A stretch of 64,000 nt of DNA, from positions 62,001 through 126,000 of the forward strand of contig JADFZQ010000003.1 of assembly GCA_015232455.1 (NCBI GenBank). The letters run 5' to 3'. Shown piece by piece: positions 25,718 to 32,337 of this stretch (within the stretch, counting starts at the first letter, position 1; each line of letters begins with the position of its first letter). Made by a program: the position numbers and the translations under genes. Source of the stretch: Desulfamplus sp. GTDB taxonomy: Bacteria; Desulfobacterota; Desulfobacteria; Desulfobacterales; Desulfobacteraceae. A model generated the notes under the pieces. It searched no databases. It was not told the origin of the DNA and saw nothing but the letters and a program-made list of their open reading frames with translations.

Positions 25718-26025
25718 ACCTCATATTCAGCGACTGCTTTGTTACTTCCCTCAAAAAATATAGTGCAATAAAGGAATCTGTGCGGAAAAAAGTTGATATG
25801 ATTGCAGATGCTCCTATTTCATTGGGCGAACCACTTAAAGGTAACTTTCAAGGTTACTACACTTGTTCGGTTAGATGTAATTTTTTAATCATTTTTCTTT
25901 ACTGTTCTATTTGCCGCAAAAAAGGGGATAACCTCATAGTTCTATGTTCAGACTGCTTGGATTGTGCTGACGATACTATCAAGTTTATTGATATAGGTCC
26001 ACATGATAAAATATATGGTATCTGA
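25714..26025 (+). CDS. RelE/ParE-superfamily (YafQ-like) toxin
   Basis: 103 residues. The pattern SLKKYSAIKESVRKKVDMI...PLKGNFQGYYTCSVRCNFLIIF and a C-terminal IKFIDIGPHDKIYG match mRNA-interferase toxins of the RelE/YafQ group (helical hairpin, then the beta sheet carrying 'L.G.....SVR..YRIIF' and 'GTHDEVY'). The G-H-D-x-V-Y end is retained as GPHDKIYG. Coupled to the upstream antitoxin by a four-base overlap. Its TGA stop lies within the first bases of repeat R2, so the repeat forms the gene's 3' end. An internal Cys-rich run (CSICRKKG...CSDCLDC) is unusual. Confidence 0.75.
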   Translation: MNLIFSDCFVTSLKKYSAIKESVRKKVDMIADAPISLGEPLKGNFQGYYTCSVRCNFLIIFLYCSICRKKGDNLIVLCSDCLDCADDTIKFIDIGPHDKIYGI

Positions 26026-26190
26026 ATCACGGATTGGCATGAATTAAGGGATTTCACGGAAAGAGTCGTGGCATTCGGGGAATCAGGTTATAATCTGTGA
26101 TTCTGAATCAGGATTTAAAGGATAGCGGGATAAAGCAAAATCCTGAAAATCCTTTCATCTTGGGTATCCTGATTCTGACGATTTATATAC
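26021..26190 (+). repeat. Cassette-flanking repeat R2
   Basis: Two linked units. The first runs from TCTGAATCACGGATTGGCA to ATAATCTGTGATTCTGA; the second is GATTCTGAATCAGGATTT...AAATCC...GTATCCTGATTCTGA, with GAATCAGGAT and ATCCTGATTC as inverted ends (26103-26175 approx.). It supplies the stop codon of the preceding toxin. Confidence 0.78.
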
Positions 26191-26208
26191 ATTAAGGAGG
26201 AAACTATT

Positions 26209-26436
26209 ATGCAGACAGTTGAATTTGAAAGCAAATCATATAATGGAATTATTGAAATTCCTGTAATCCATAAAGAATGGTATGACATACCTGTAAAAGT
26301 TATTCTTCTTGCAGACACCAAATTAAAGAACAGCAGCAAAGATACTGATAAATCAGAATTAATACGTTTTTTTGACAAGTTCAATGCAGATTTGAAAGGT
26401 TATCGGTTCAATCGGGATGAGGCAAATGAACGATAG
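26209..26436 (+). CDS. Antitoxin of a VapBC-type pair
   Basis: 75 residues with a good AAGGAGG site. The N-terminal part (VEFESKSYNGIIEIPVIHKEW...IPVKVILL) looks like a small beta domain, not a standard AbrB/RHH VapB, while the C-terminal tail (SELIRFFDKFNADLKGYRFNRDEANER) is a charged helix suited to toxin binding. Identified mainly by position: its last 11 bases overlap a PIN-domain toxin gene. Confidence 0.65.
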   Translation: MQTVEFESKSYNGIIEIPVIHKEWYDIPVKVILLADTKLKNSSKDTDKSELIRFFDKFNADLKGYRFNRDEANER

Positions 26437-26842
26437 ATATTTTTTAGATACCAATATCCTGATTTACAGCATAGGCAATATCATACCCAAGAAAACAACA
26501 GCTGTTAATCTGATAGGCAAAGATGCTGTTATTTCTACACAAATCATTACTGAATCTGCAAATGTAATGTCTCGTAAACTTAAATATGGTTATCTTGAAA
26601 TACGTGTCATAACCAACAGGTTTGCAGAGGAGATGAATTTACATATTATCACTCATCATACTATAAGAACGGCTTTTGATATTGCAGAGAAATACGGTTT
26701 TTCTTATTATGACAGTCAGGTTATTGCCTGTGCTTTAGAATCTGACTGTGCTGTTCTTTATTCAGAAGATTTGCAGCATAATCAGTTAATTGGAAATAGT
26801 GTCAGAATTATAAATCCGTTTCAGGCTTTTGCGAATATATAG
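26426..26842 (+). CDS. PIN-domain ribonuclease toxin, VapC-like
   Basis: About 138 residues. The PIN acidic residues are present: D in YFLDTNILIY, E in IITESANV, D in YYDSQVIACAL and D/E in LYSEDLQ. These should chelate Mg2+ for tRNA or rRNA cleavage. Start at ATG 26426 (preceded by GATGAGG) is preferred over 26417. It overlaps its antitoxin gene and is followed within 10 bases by repeat R3. Confidence 0.85.
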   Translation: MNDRYFLDTNILIYSIGNIIPKKTTAVNLIGKDAVISTQIITESANVMSRKLKYGYLEIRVITNRFAEEMNLHIITHHTIRTAFDIAEKYGFSYYDSQVIACALESDCAVLYSEDLQHNQLIGNSVRIINPFQAFANI

Positions 26843-26850
26843 GGCAAACT

Positions 26851-26993
26851 CAGATTAATCAGTGATTCAGAATCAGGATTTACAGGATAGAAGGATAGCG
26901 GGATAAAGCAAAATCCTGAAAATCATTTAATCTTGGGTATCCTGATTCTGATAATAATTCGGTATTGACACGGATTAAGGGATTTCACGGATA
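26851..26993 (+). repeat. Cassette-flanking repeat R3
   Basis: Same components as R2 in rearranged order: first the GATTCAGAATCAGGATTT...GTATCCTGATTCTGAT unit, then CACGGATTAAGGGATTTCACGGAT. The middle stretch AGCGGGATAAAGCAAAATCC is identical to R2, so the two copies are recently related. Confidence 0.78.
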
Positions 26994-27017
26994 ATTGCAA
27001 ATAAAGGAGATTCTAAA

Positions 27018-27260
27018 ATGCTATTGGAATACATTCATGCGGGACTTGGTTGTGTAAAATATCAAATATTACAAGATGACGGCAGTTATTATGGAGAAAT
27101 TCCACAATGCAATGGAGCTTACGCAAATGCAGATACACTTGAAAAATGCAGGAATGAACTAAGAGAAGTGCTTGAAGAATGGGTATTATTAAGAATTCAC
27201 AGAAATTTCAATCTGCCGACCATTCATGGTGTGGAGTTACTTATCAAAGAGGTTGCCTGA
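27018..27260 (+). CDS. hicB: HicB-family antitoxin (orphaned)
   Basis: 80 residues. Partial RNase-H-like HicB fold: DGSYYGEIPQCNGAYANADTLEKCRNELREVLEEWVL is the diagnostic strand-helix segment, and a short C-terminus IHGVELL follows in place of a DNA-binding domain. A GGAGA site precedes ATG 27018. Its stop overlaps the start of a hicA gene (TGATG), but that gene carries frameshifts, so this antitoxin probably has no cognate toxin here. Confidence 0.83.
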   Translation: MLLEYIHAGLGCVKYQILQDDGSYYGEIPQCNGAYANADTLEKCRNELREVLEEWVLLRIHRNFNLPTIHGVELLIKEVA

Positions 27261-27486
27261 TGCCTCCATTTGCTCCTGTAAAAAGAAAAGATATGATCCG
27301 ATATTTTGGACAAGTTGGGATTTGAGGGTCCTTACTCAGGCGGTAAGCATCAATTTATGATTAAAGATGATATTACTTACCATAAGACTTCCAAATCCTC
27401 ACCAGTCAGACATAGGAAAAGAGCTTTTAAGCCGAATTTTACGTCAAGCTGGAATCAGCAAAGATGAGTGGAGTGAGCAGCTTTAG
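27260..27486 (+). pseudogene. hicA: hicA toxin, frameshifted
   Basis: HicA can be read only across three frames: MPPFAPVKRKDMIRYF in the first; KLGFEGPYSGGKHQFMIKDD in the next after one extra T in the TATTTTGG run near 27300; and RLPNPHQSDIGKELLSRILR..DEW, ending at TAG 27484-27486, after a second break near 27387. The catalytic GGKHQF histidine survives, but no continuous protein is possible. The intact mRNA-interferase would have been about 75 residues. Confidence 0.85.
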
Positions 27487-27508
27487 CTCTGGCTGTTGAT
27501 GATTAAAA

Positions 27509-27594
27509 TCACGGGTTGGCAAAGGATTTAAGGGGGGATTTCACGGATTAAAAAATCAGTGGGATTTTTGGAATCGGGTAAATCCGTGATTCTG
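27509..27594 (+). repeat. Cassette-flanking repeat R4
   Basis: Single unit bounded by AATCACGGGTT (from 27507) and AATCCGTGATTCTG (to 27594), containing GGGGATTTCACGGATT and AAATCAGTGG as in R1. It separates the broken hicA from the next antitoxin gene. Confidence 0.75.
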
Positions 27595-27632
27595 ATATTA
27601 ATTAAATTTTATAATAAATTATCAAGGGTGCA

Positions 27633-27839
27633 ATGATGAAAGCCTATGAATGCTATGCCTCTATTTTGGCAGACGGTCAATTATTCATTCCAACGGAAAT
27701 AAAAAACAAATTAAAAGCTCCATCAAGAATAAGGTTAATGATTTTGGTCGATGAAGACGACACTGAATGGAATGATTTTACTATGAACCAATTTCTTAAT
27801 GGATACTCTGAGGAAGATGCAATCTATGACAACTTATAA
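27633..27839 (+). CDS. Antitoxin of a MazF/PemK-like pair
   Basis: 68 residues. The N-terminal YASILADGQLFIPTEIKNKL resembles a swapped-hairpin AbrB/MazE-like DNA-binding strand pair (the 'G.L.IP..I...L' pattern); the C-terminal acidic helix (DDTEWNDFTMNQFLNGYSEEDAIYD) would mask the toxin. Double ATG start behind AAGGG. It overlaps the toxin gene by 14 bases. Confidence 0.75.
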   Translation: MMKAYECYASILADGQLFIPTEIKNKLKAPSRIRLMILVDEDDTEWNDFTMNQFLNGYSEEDAIYDNL

Positions 27840-28146
27840 GTTTGGAGATGTTATTTTGATTGGCTTTCCTCACACAGATTTTCACAATCTTTCAAAAAGA
27901 CCCGCTGTGATTCTTTATGATTCAGGTGACAAGGATATTCTTGTTGCAAGAATAACAACTCAAAAATATACAACAGAATCAGATTATAAAATTGAAAATT
28001 GGAAAGAATCTGGTTTGATTACAGAGTCATATATACGGCTTGGCAAGATGGCTACAATAGAAAAATGCCATATTTTAAAACTGTTAGGGAGATTAAATGA
28101 GGTGGAACAGCTAAAAGCAATATTAAAAAAAGTTTTTAAATTATAA
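27826..28146 (+). CDS. MazF/PemK-like endoribonuclease toxin
   Basis: 106 residues from ATG 27826 (GAGGAAG upstream); a longer in-frame start at 27799 lies deep inside the antitoxin gene. Seen: the SH3-like opening KFGDVILIGFPHTD, LSKRPAVILYDSG (the MazF 'KRPALVLS' strand with the conserved Arg-Pro), ITTQ, and TESYIRLGKMATIEKCHI, matching 'S.v....i.tl....i'. Expected to cleave RNA. It is the last intact module of the array. Confidence 0.83.
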   Translation: MTTYKFGDVILIGFPHTDFHNLSKRPAVILYDSGDKDILVARITTQKYTTESDYKIENWKESGLITESYIRLGKMATIEKCHILKLLGRLNEVEQLKAILKKVFKL

Positions 28147-28157
28147 CCTCTGATTGC

Positions 28158-28325
28158 AAAAAAAAAATTGAAGAGAGTCATACCAGCAAACCGAAGGCTC
28201 AGGCGTTATATTCAGTGCGTATTGGGCTATCATATAGGGCGTTAGGGCTATTCAAAGCAGATACTGTAACATGGTTTTGGATAGGCGATCACGATTCTTA
28301 CGAATATCTTATTAATGAGCTTTGA
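28158..28325 (+). pseudogene. C-terminal remnant of a RelE/ParE-type toxin
   Basis: In-frame reading KPKAQALYSVRIGLSYRALG, then FKADTVTWFWIGDHDSYEYL, ending TGA at 28323-28325, is the C-terminal half of a RelE/HigB-type toxin ('SVRI...YRALG...WFWIG.H..Y'). No start or N-terminal half is present; it follows an A-run. It ends 14 bases before gspM and leaves gspM its ribosome binding site, so it marks the right edge of the accessory block. Confidence 0.8.
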
Positions 28326-28338
28326 AAAGGATCATGCA

Positions 28339-28872
28339 ATGTTTTCAAGTCTTTCTCGCCGTGAACAAGATGTGGTGTTAATTGGGAGCGTGGCAATCAT
28401 AGTGTTTATTTTGATTCAGTTTATCCTATTACCCACTATTGATAAGCGTCAATCATTTATCAATAAGGTTAATGCAAAAAAAGATGCTCTAAAACAGATG
28501 GTAGAGCTTCAAAGCCATTATCAAGAGATACAAAGCTCTGTTATGGCAGAAAAGATATTAGTTATGAAAAGAGATAAATTATTTACACTGTTTTCATTTT
28601 TAGACAGGCTTGCACAAGAGAGCAATGTTAAAGATAATGTCTCATACATGAAGCCGTTTAAAAGGCAATCAGAGGATAGCGAGGTTACTTTCTCAAGTGT
28701 TAAAGTAAAATTAGATGAAGTTGTAATAAGACAGGTTGTTGATTTTATCTATAAAATAGAGAGTTCTGAAAATCTTGTATATATATCATCTTTATCTCTT
28801 TCACGAACAGGAGAAAATGGTCAATTAAGTGCCATAATTGAAGCTGAAACTATCGTTGCACCAGAAAATTAA
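28339..28872 (+). CDS. gspM: Type II secretion inner-membrane protein GspM
   Basis: About 177 residues: N-terminal LSRREQDVVLIGSVAIIVFILIQFIL (short cytoplasmic tail plus one transmembrane helix), a long coiled region, and a ferredoxin-like periplasmic domain. This is the GspM layout (partner of GspL). ATG 28339 has AAAAGGA upstream and is preferred over ATG 28315, which lies in the toxin remnant and lacks such a site. It is separated from gspL by the 6-kb accessory block, so it needs read-through or a new promoter. Confidence 0.85.
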   Translation: MFSSLSRREQDVVLIGSVAIIVFILIQFILLPTIDKRQSFINKVNAKKDALKQMVELQSHYQEIQSSVMAEKILVMKRDKLFTLFSFLDRLAQESNVKDNVSYMKPFKRQSEDSEVTFSSVKVKLDEVVIRQVVDFIYKIESSENLVYISSLSLSRTGENGQLSAIIEAETIVAPEN

Positions 28873-28951
28873 AATCTCCAAATAAAATAATAATTTCTAT
28901 ACAAACAATATATTGGACTGCGAATATGCGAATAAAAGAGGGTTCTTAAAT

Positions 28952-29878
28952 ATGAGAGTTAAACATATTTTATTTTACGCTGTTTATAGTTTTGCAGCGT
29001 TTTTTATTTTTTTAATTCTCCTTTTTCCAAAAGAGAAGGTGGCAGATATTGTATGTGAAAAACTAAACTCAAAATTTCCGGGTGGACAGATTGCTATTCA
29101 ATCGATTGCTCCTTCATTTCCGTTAAGCCTTAAGGCTATTAATACATCTATTCTTTTTAATGACGGCAATGAAGTAAAATTAGACTCTATTATTCTTGCC
29201 CCCCAAATCTTATCTCTATACAAATCTATTAAAAAAATAGGTGTAAAAGCAGAAGCATACAGTGGAAAGATTGACGGAGTTATTGATTTAGAAAAAATTA
29301 AGGAGGATAGCAAAGTTAGAGATTTAGCAAAACCATCGTCAAGTTATGATGTTAATTTATCAATGGTATTTGAAAATTTAAACATTAAAAATTTAAAACA
29401 TAATGTAGAACAATTTGATATTGCTTCTTCATTCATAATGAGTGGTAAGTTAAACTACAGCACATTGAAAGCTGAAATGGGTGGAAATGGTAATGGTATA
29501 ATAGCCCTATCTAAGTGTATCGTACAATCAAATAATATATTGCTCAAGCAGATTGGTATTGAGAAGGTAAGTTTTACAGATATTAATATTGAATGGAGTA
29601 AAGGTGGAGATATATTTAATATTGCTGTTCTTGATGCAAAAGGTTCTGATATTAAAATAAAATTAGCAGGAAAAATTCTGCTTAACAAACCCGTAGATAT
29701 AAGCACTCTTGATTTAAAAGGGGAATTTGAACCAACATCTGCTAATATAACTTCTATTATTGCTGGGCTTTCTGGTTTATCATCTTTAACTAAGATATTG
29801 TCTGGGTCTGCAAAAAAAGGGATTTCGTTCAAGATAACTGGAACTTTGCAAAGACCAAGAGTTACACCGCTTATTTAA
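28952..29878 (+). CDS. gspN: Type II secretion protein GspN
   Basis: About 308 residues from ATG 28952 (AGAGGGTTCT upstream; an earlier in-frame ATG at 28913 is less likely). One N-terminal transmembrane helix (ILFYAVYSFAAFFIFLILLF), then a beta-rich periplasmic AsmA-like repeat region (IDGVIDL; LKGEFEPTSANI), ending GTLQRPRVTPLI, typical of the GspN family in Desulfobacterota. It closes the gsp operon. A short duplicate of the 3' end (AGACCAAAAATTACACC near 29907) follows the stop. Confidence 0.82.
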   Translation: MRVKHILFYAVYSFAAFFIFLILLFPKEKVADIVCEKLNSKFPGGQIAIQSIAPSFPLSLKAINTSILFNDGNEVKLDSIILAPQILSLYKSIKKIGVKAEAYSGKIDGVIDLEKIKEDSKVRDLAKPSSSYDVNLSMVFENLNIKNLKHNVEQFDIASSFIMSGKLNYSTLKAEMGGNGNGIIALSKCIVQSNNILLKQIGIEKVSFTDINIEWSKGGDIFNIAVLDAKGSDIKIKLAGKILLNKPVDISTLDLKGEFEPTSANITSIIAGLSGLSSLTKILSGSAKKGISFKITGTLQRPRVTPLI

Positions 29879-29927
29879 TCTGCATTTTTAACAAAACAAA
29901 GCGAAGACCAAAAATTACACCATTTAT

Positions 29928-30692
29928 CTAATCTCTATTTTTGATGAAATATAGAACTAAACTCTTGCCAATTATAGGGTTTAGCAATTTTTCTATAAAT
30001 CTTGTGATAAACGGCTTTTCCATAATATCCCACACTAACAACTTGTGATAAAGGTTAATAAGGTTAAAATTAGAGTTTGAAATACTTTGATTGGGGCAAC
30101 CCATAAAACATTTAAGCCACCAAAATGGGGTGTGGAGACTGTGAGCATAATGGCTGCTCTGAAACTTAAATCCTAATGGAGTAACTTTTTCAAGCAGCTC
30201 TTTTTTTTTGTATATACGAATATGCCCGCCTTTTGTATTGCAATACTCTTTAGATAGCTTCCAACATATTTTTTCAGGTAAATATCGTGGCACCGATAAT
30301 GCAAGCTGTCCATTTGGTTTTAAGACCCGTTTTAACTCTTCAAGGGCTTTTTGCTCTTGATGAATATGCTCCATAACTTCAGAGCAGATAACTACGTCAA
30401 AAGTGTTATTAGCAAATGGAAGAAGGTTAATATCGCTGTTACAAAGCACCCATTCAGATGCAGAATTTTCTAATTGAGGTTTCTGCGATTCCAAATAGCT
30501 ATTTATAAATTCTTCATGTATTTCTATTTTTTCTTTTGCTACCGCCAAATCTTTATAACACATATCAGCACCCACACAGAATGTGTTTTCAAATTCCCAC
30601 GCTTTTGCAGTGTGCCTTCCTTCACCACAACCAATATCAAGAATTTTATATCCAGATTTCAAATTAATACGGTTAAAGTCAATTGTAATCAT
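29928..30692 (-). CDS. Class I SAM-dependent methyltransferase
   Basis: 254 residues. Motif I KILDIGCGEGRHTA (residues about 16-29), acidic loop GADMCYKDL, motif IV FDVVICSEVMEHI and post-motif LKRVLKPNGQLALSVPR: a methyltransferase-11 type enzyme. No membrane segment is obvious, although the C-terminal region is aromatic-rich. It lies downstream of a glycosyltransferase gene on the same strand (78 bases), so modification of a glycan or lipid carrier is possible. It faces gspN tail to tail. Confidence 0.88.
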   Translation of the reverse strand: MITIDFNRINLKSGYKILDIGCGEGRHTAKAWEFENTFCVGADMCYKDLAVAKEKIEIHEEFINSYLESQKPQLENSASEWVLCNSDINLLPFANNTFDVVICSEVMEHIHQEQKALEELKRVLKPNGQLALSVPRYLPEKICWKLSKEYCNTKGGHIRIYKKKELLEKVTPLGFKFQSSHYAHSLHTPFWWLKCFMGCPNQSISNSNFNLINLYHKLLVWDIMEKPFITRFIEKLLNPIIGKSLVLYFIKNRD

Positions 30693-30770
30693 TGTAGTTA
30701 TTATAGTTCCATTCTCTATATAATAATGTTTAAACTGTTGCCAGATTTGGGAACGATGGTTTGACTTATT

Positions 30771-32012
30771 CTAACGGTAAGCACTGATTATCTCCCTGTA
30801 TGCCTGAACAGTTTTGATAGCAGTTGTCTCCCAAGTGTAGTTTTTCATAACTCTCTCATAACCAGCTTGAGCCATTTTTTCGCGTTGAGAAGGATTATCA
30901 AGAAGAGAGATAATAGCATCTTTTAATGCGTTTGCGTCAGCCGGCGGAACAATTTGGGCAGCATCTCCTGCAACTTCTGGAAGTGCCCCTCCAGCAGTGC
31001 AAATTACAGGTATTCTACAAGCCATAGCTTCCCCAACTGGGAGACCAAACCCCTCATAAAGCGATGGCACAACCGCAATCGTTGCCTTTGCATACTCTTC
31101 AATAAATCGCCTATCGTCTATTCTTCCTGTAAATTCAACTATATCTTTAAGCTCAAGATTTTTGACAACCTTCTCAACACCACCATCTTTTCTTGGTGAA
31201 CCAATAACAATTAACTTGATTGGTCTTAAATTTGAGATACTTTTTACTGCATGAAGAAGATAATATAGACCTTTAAGTGGAGTGTCCGCACTGTTAGTAA
31301 CAATAATACGATTTGACTCTCTTTTAATGTGATCTAAAGGGCGAAATAGCTCAGTATTAATACCATTTGGGATAGTAATAAATCTATTTTCAGGAATAGA
31401 AAATTCGCGAGAAATATCTTGTTTAGAAAAATCCGAAACAGTTATGATTTTTGAGAGTCGCCGTGCAACATATTTTTGCATTCCAATAAATGAATACCAT
31501 CTTAACTGTTTGAATTTCTGGTATGTAGATTTTGTGCTTTTAACAGCAATTCGTCTGTCAACAGTCATTGGGTGGTGAATTGTTGCTGTTACAGGCAGAC
31601 GCTTTGATAGTGATAATATGCCATAGGCAAGAGATTGGTTATCATGGATAATGTCATATCCTTTGAACTTATTATTCTCTTTAATATATCTTTTAGCTCT
31701 CATGCCAAATGTAAGAGGTTCAGGGTATCCCATGCTTGAGACTCCTAACCACTCAATTAAATTGATAGGATCAACAAGCTCGTGAAGTTTTGGAGTTCTG
31801 AAAAGATCATTAGGATTATATAGATCAAGGGTTTGAAGCATGGTGAGTTTTGCATCACCAATAAGCAAAGGATCAGGCGGTCCAGCAATCACTTCAACGT
31901 GGTGCCCAAAGTCTGTCAAAGCACGGCTTAAATTTCTTACATAAACACCTTGACCACCGCAATGGGGATTGCTCCTATAGCTTATAAGTCCTATTTTAAG
32001 TCTGCTTTGCAT
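30771..32012 (-). CDS. Glycosyltransferase family 4 (GT-B)
   Basis: 413 residues. N-terminal donor-side Rossmann domain IGLISYRSNPHCGGQGVYVRNL (glycine-rich loop), linker, and C-terminal nucleotide-sugar domain with SLYEGFGLPVGEAMACRIPVI carrying the E-x7-E motif, plus AGGALPEVAGDAA. Expected retaining transferase of glycans or glycolipids at the cytoplasmic face. Probably cotranscribed with the downstream methyltransferase. Confidence 0.9.
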   Translation of the reverse strand: MQSRLKIGLISYRSNPHCGGQGVYVRNLSRALTDFGHHVEVIAGPPDPLLIGDAKLTMLQTLDLYNPNDLFRTPKLHELVDPINLIEWLGVSSMGYPEPLTFGMRAKRYIKENNKFKGYDIIHDNQSLAYGILSLSKRLPVTATIHHPMTVDRRIAVKSTKSTYQKFKQLRWYSFIGMQKYVARRLSKIITVSDFSKQDISREFSIPENRFITIPNGINTELFRPLDHIKRESNRIIVTNSADTPLKGLYYLLHAVKSISNLRPIKLIVIGSPRKDGGVEKVVKNLELKDIVEFTGRIDDRRFIEEYAKATIAVVPSLYEGFGLPVGEAMACRIPVICTAGGALPEVAGDAAQIVPPADANALKDAIISLLDNPSQREKMAQAGYERVMKNYTWETTAIKTVQAYREIISAYR

Positions 32013-32205
32013 TTTAGAGTAATTTTCACCTTATTTTATTTCAACTTATTGTAATAGTAATAGTTTATATTCATATACTTGGTATTATAAATGTTCTTCC
32101 ACAAAACCCATTTTATATCTAATAAACTCAAGGGAACAATTAAAGATTTGCAGGAAATCTGAAGAGTTAATTTCTATTTGGCAGGCTTTATAGATAGGAT
32201 TTAGG

Positions 32206-32281
32206 TGGTACGCCCGACTGGAATCGAACCAGCGATTTTCAGCTTCGGAGGCTGATGCCTTATCCACTGGGCTACGGGCGC
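32206..32281 (-). tRNA. tRNA-Arg (anticodon CCG)
   Basis: 76 nt on the minus strand including encoded CCA. Acceptor GCGCCCG pairs with CGGGCGT (one G-T), the D-arm contains AGTGGATAA, the anticodon stem CAGC/GCTG encloses CTCCGAA (anticodon CCG), and the T-arm is CTGG-TTCGATT-CCAG. Reads CGG codons. No attachment-site duplication or integrase gene was seen beside it. Confidence 0.95.
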
Positions 32282-32337
32282 ATAATTTATTTAAATACAT
32301 TTTATGTTGGAAAGAATCAAGATTTGAGAACATAAAA

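Noticed and set aside
27478-27495. CTTTAGCTCTGGCT at the end of broken hicA, resembling the third stem of the ~90-bp element
   Set aside because: Only about a dozen matching bases and no other stem present; likely chance.
22944-28325. Reverse transcriptase or template repeat accompanying the candidate DGR variable region
   Set aside because: No reverse-transcriptase motifs (such as YXDD in a suitable frame) and no second copy of the scaffold sequence were found in the window.
32206-32281. tRNA-Arg as an integration site of a genomic island
   Set aside because: No duplicated tRNA 3' end, integrase or foreign composition next to it.
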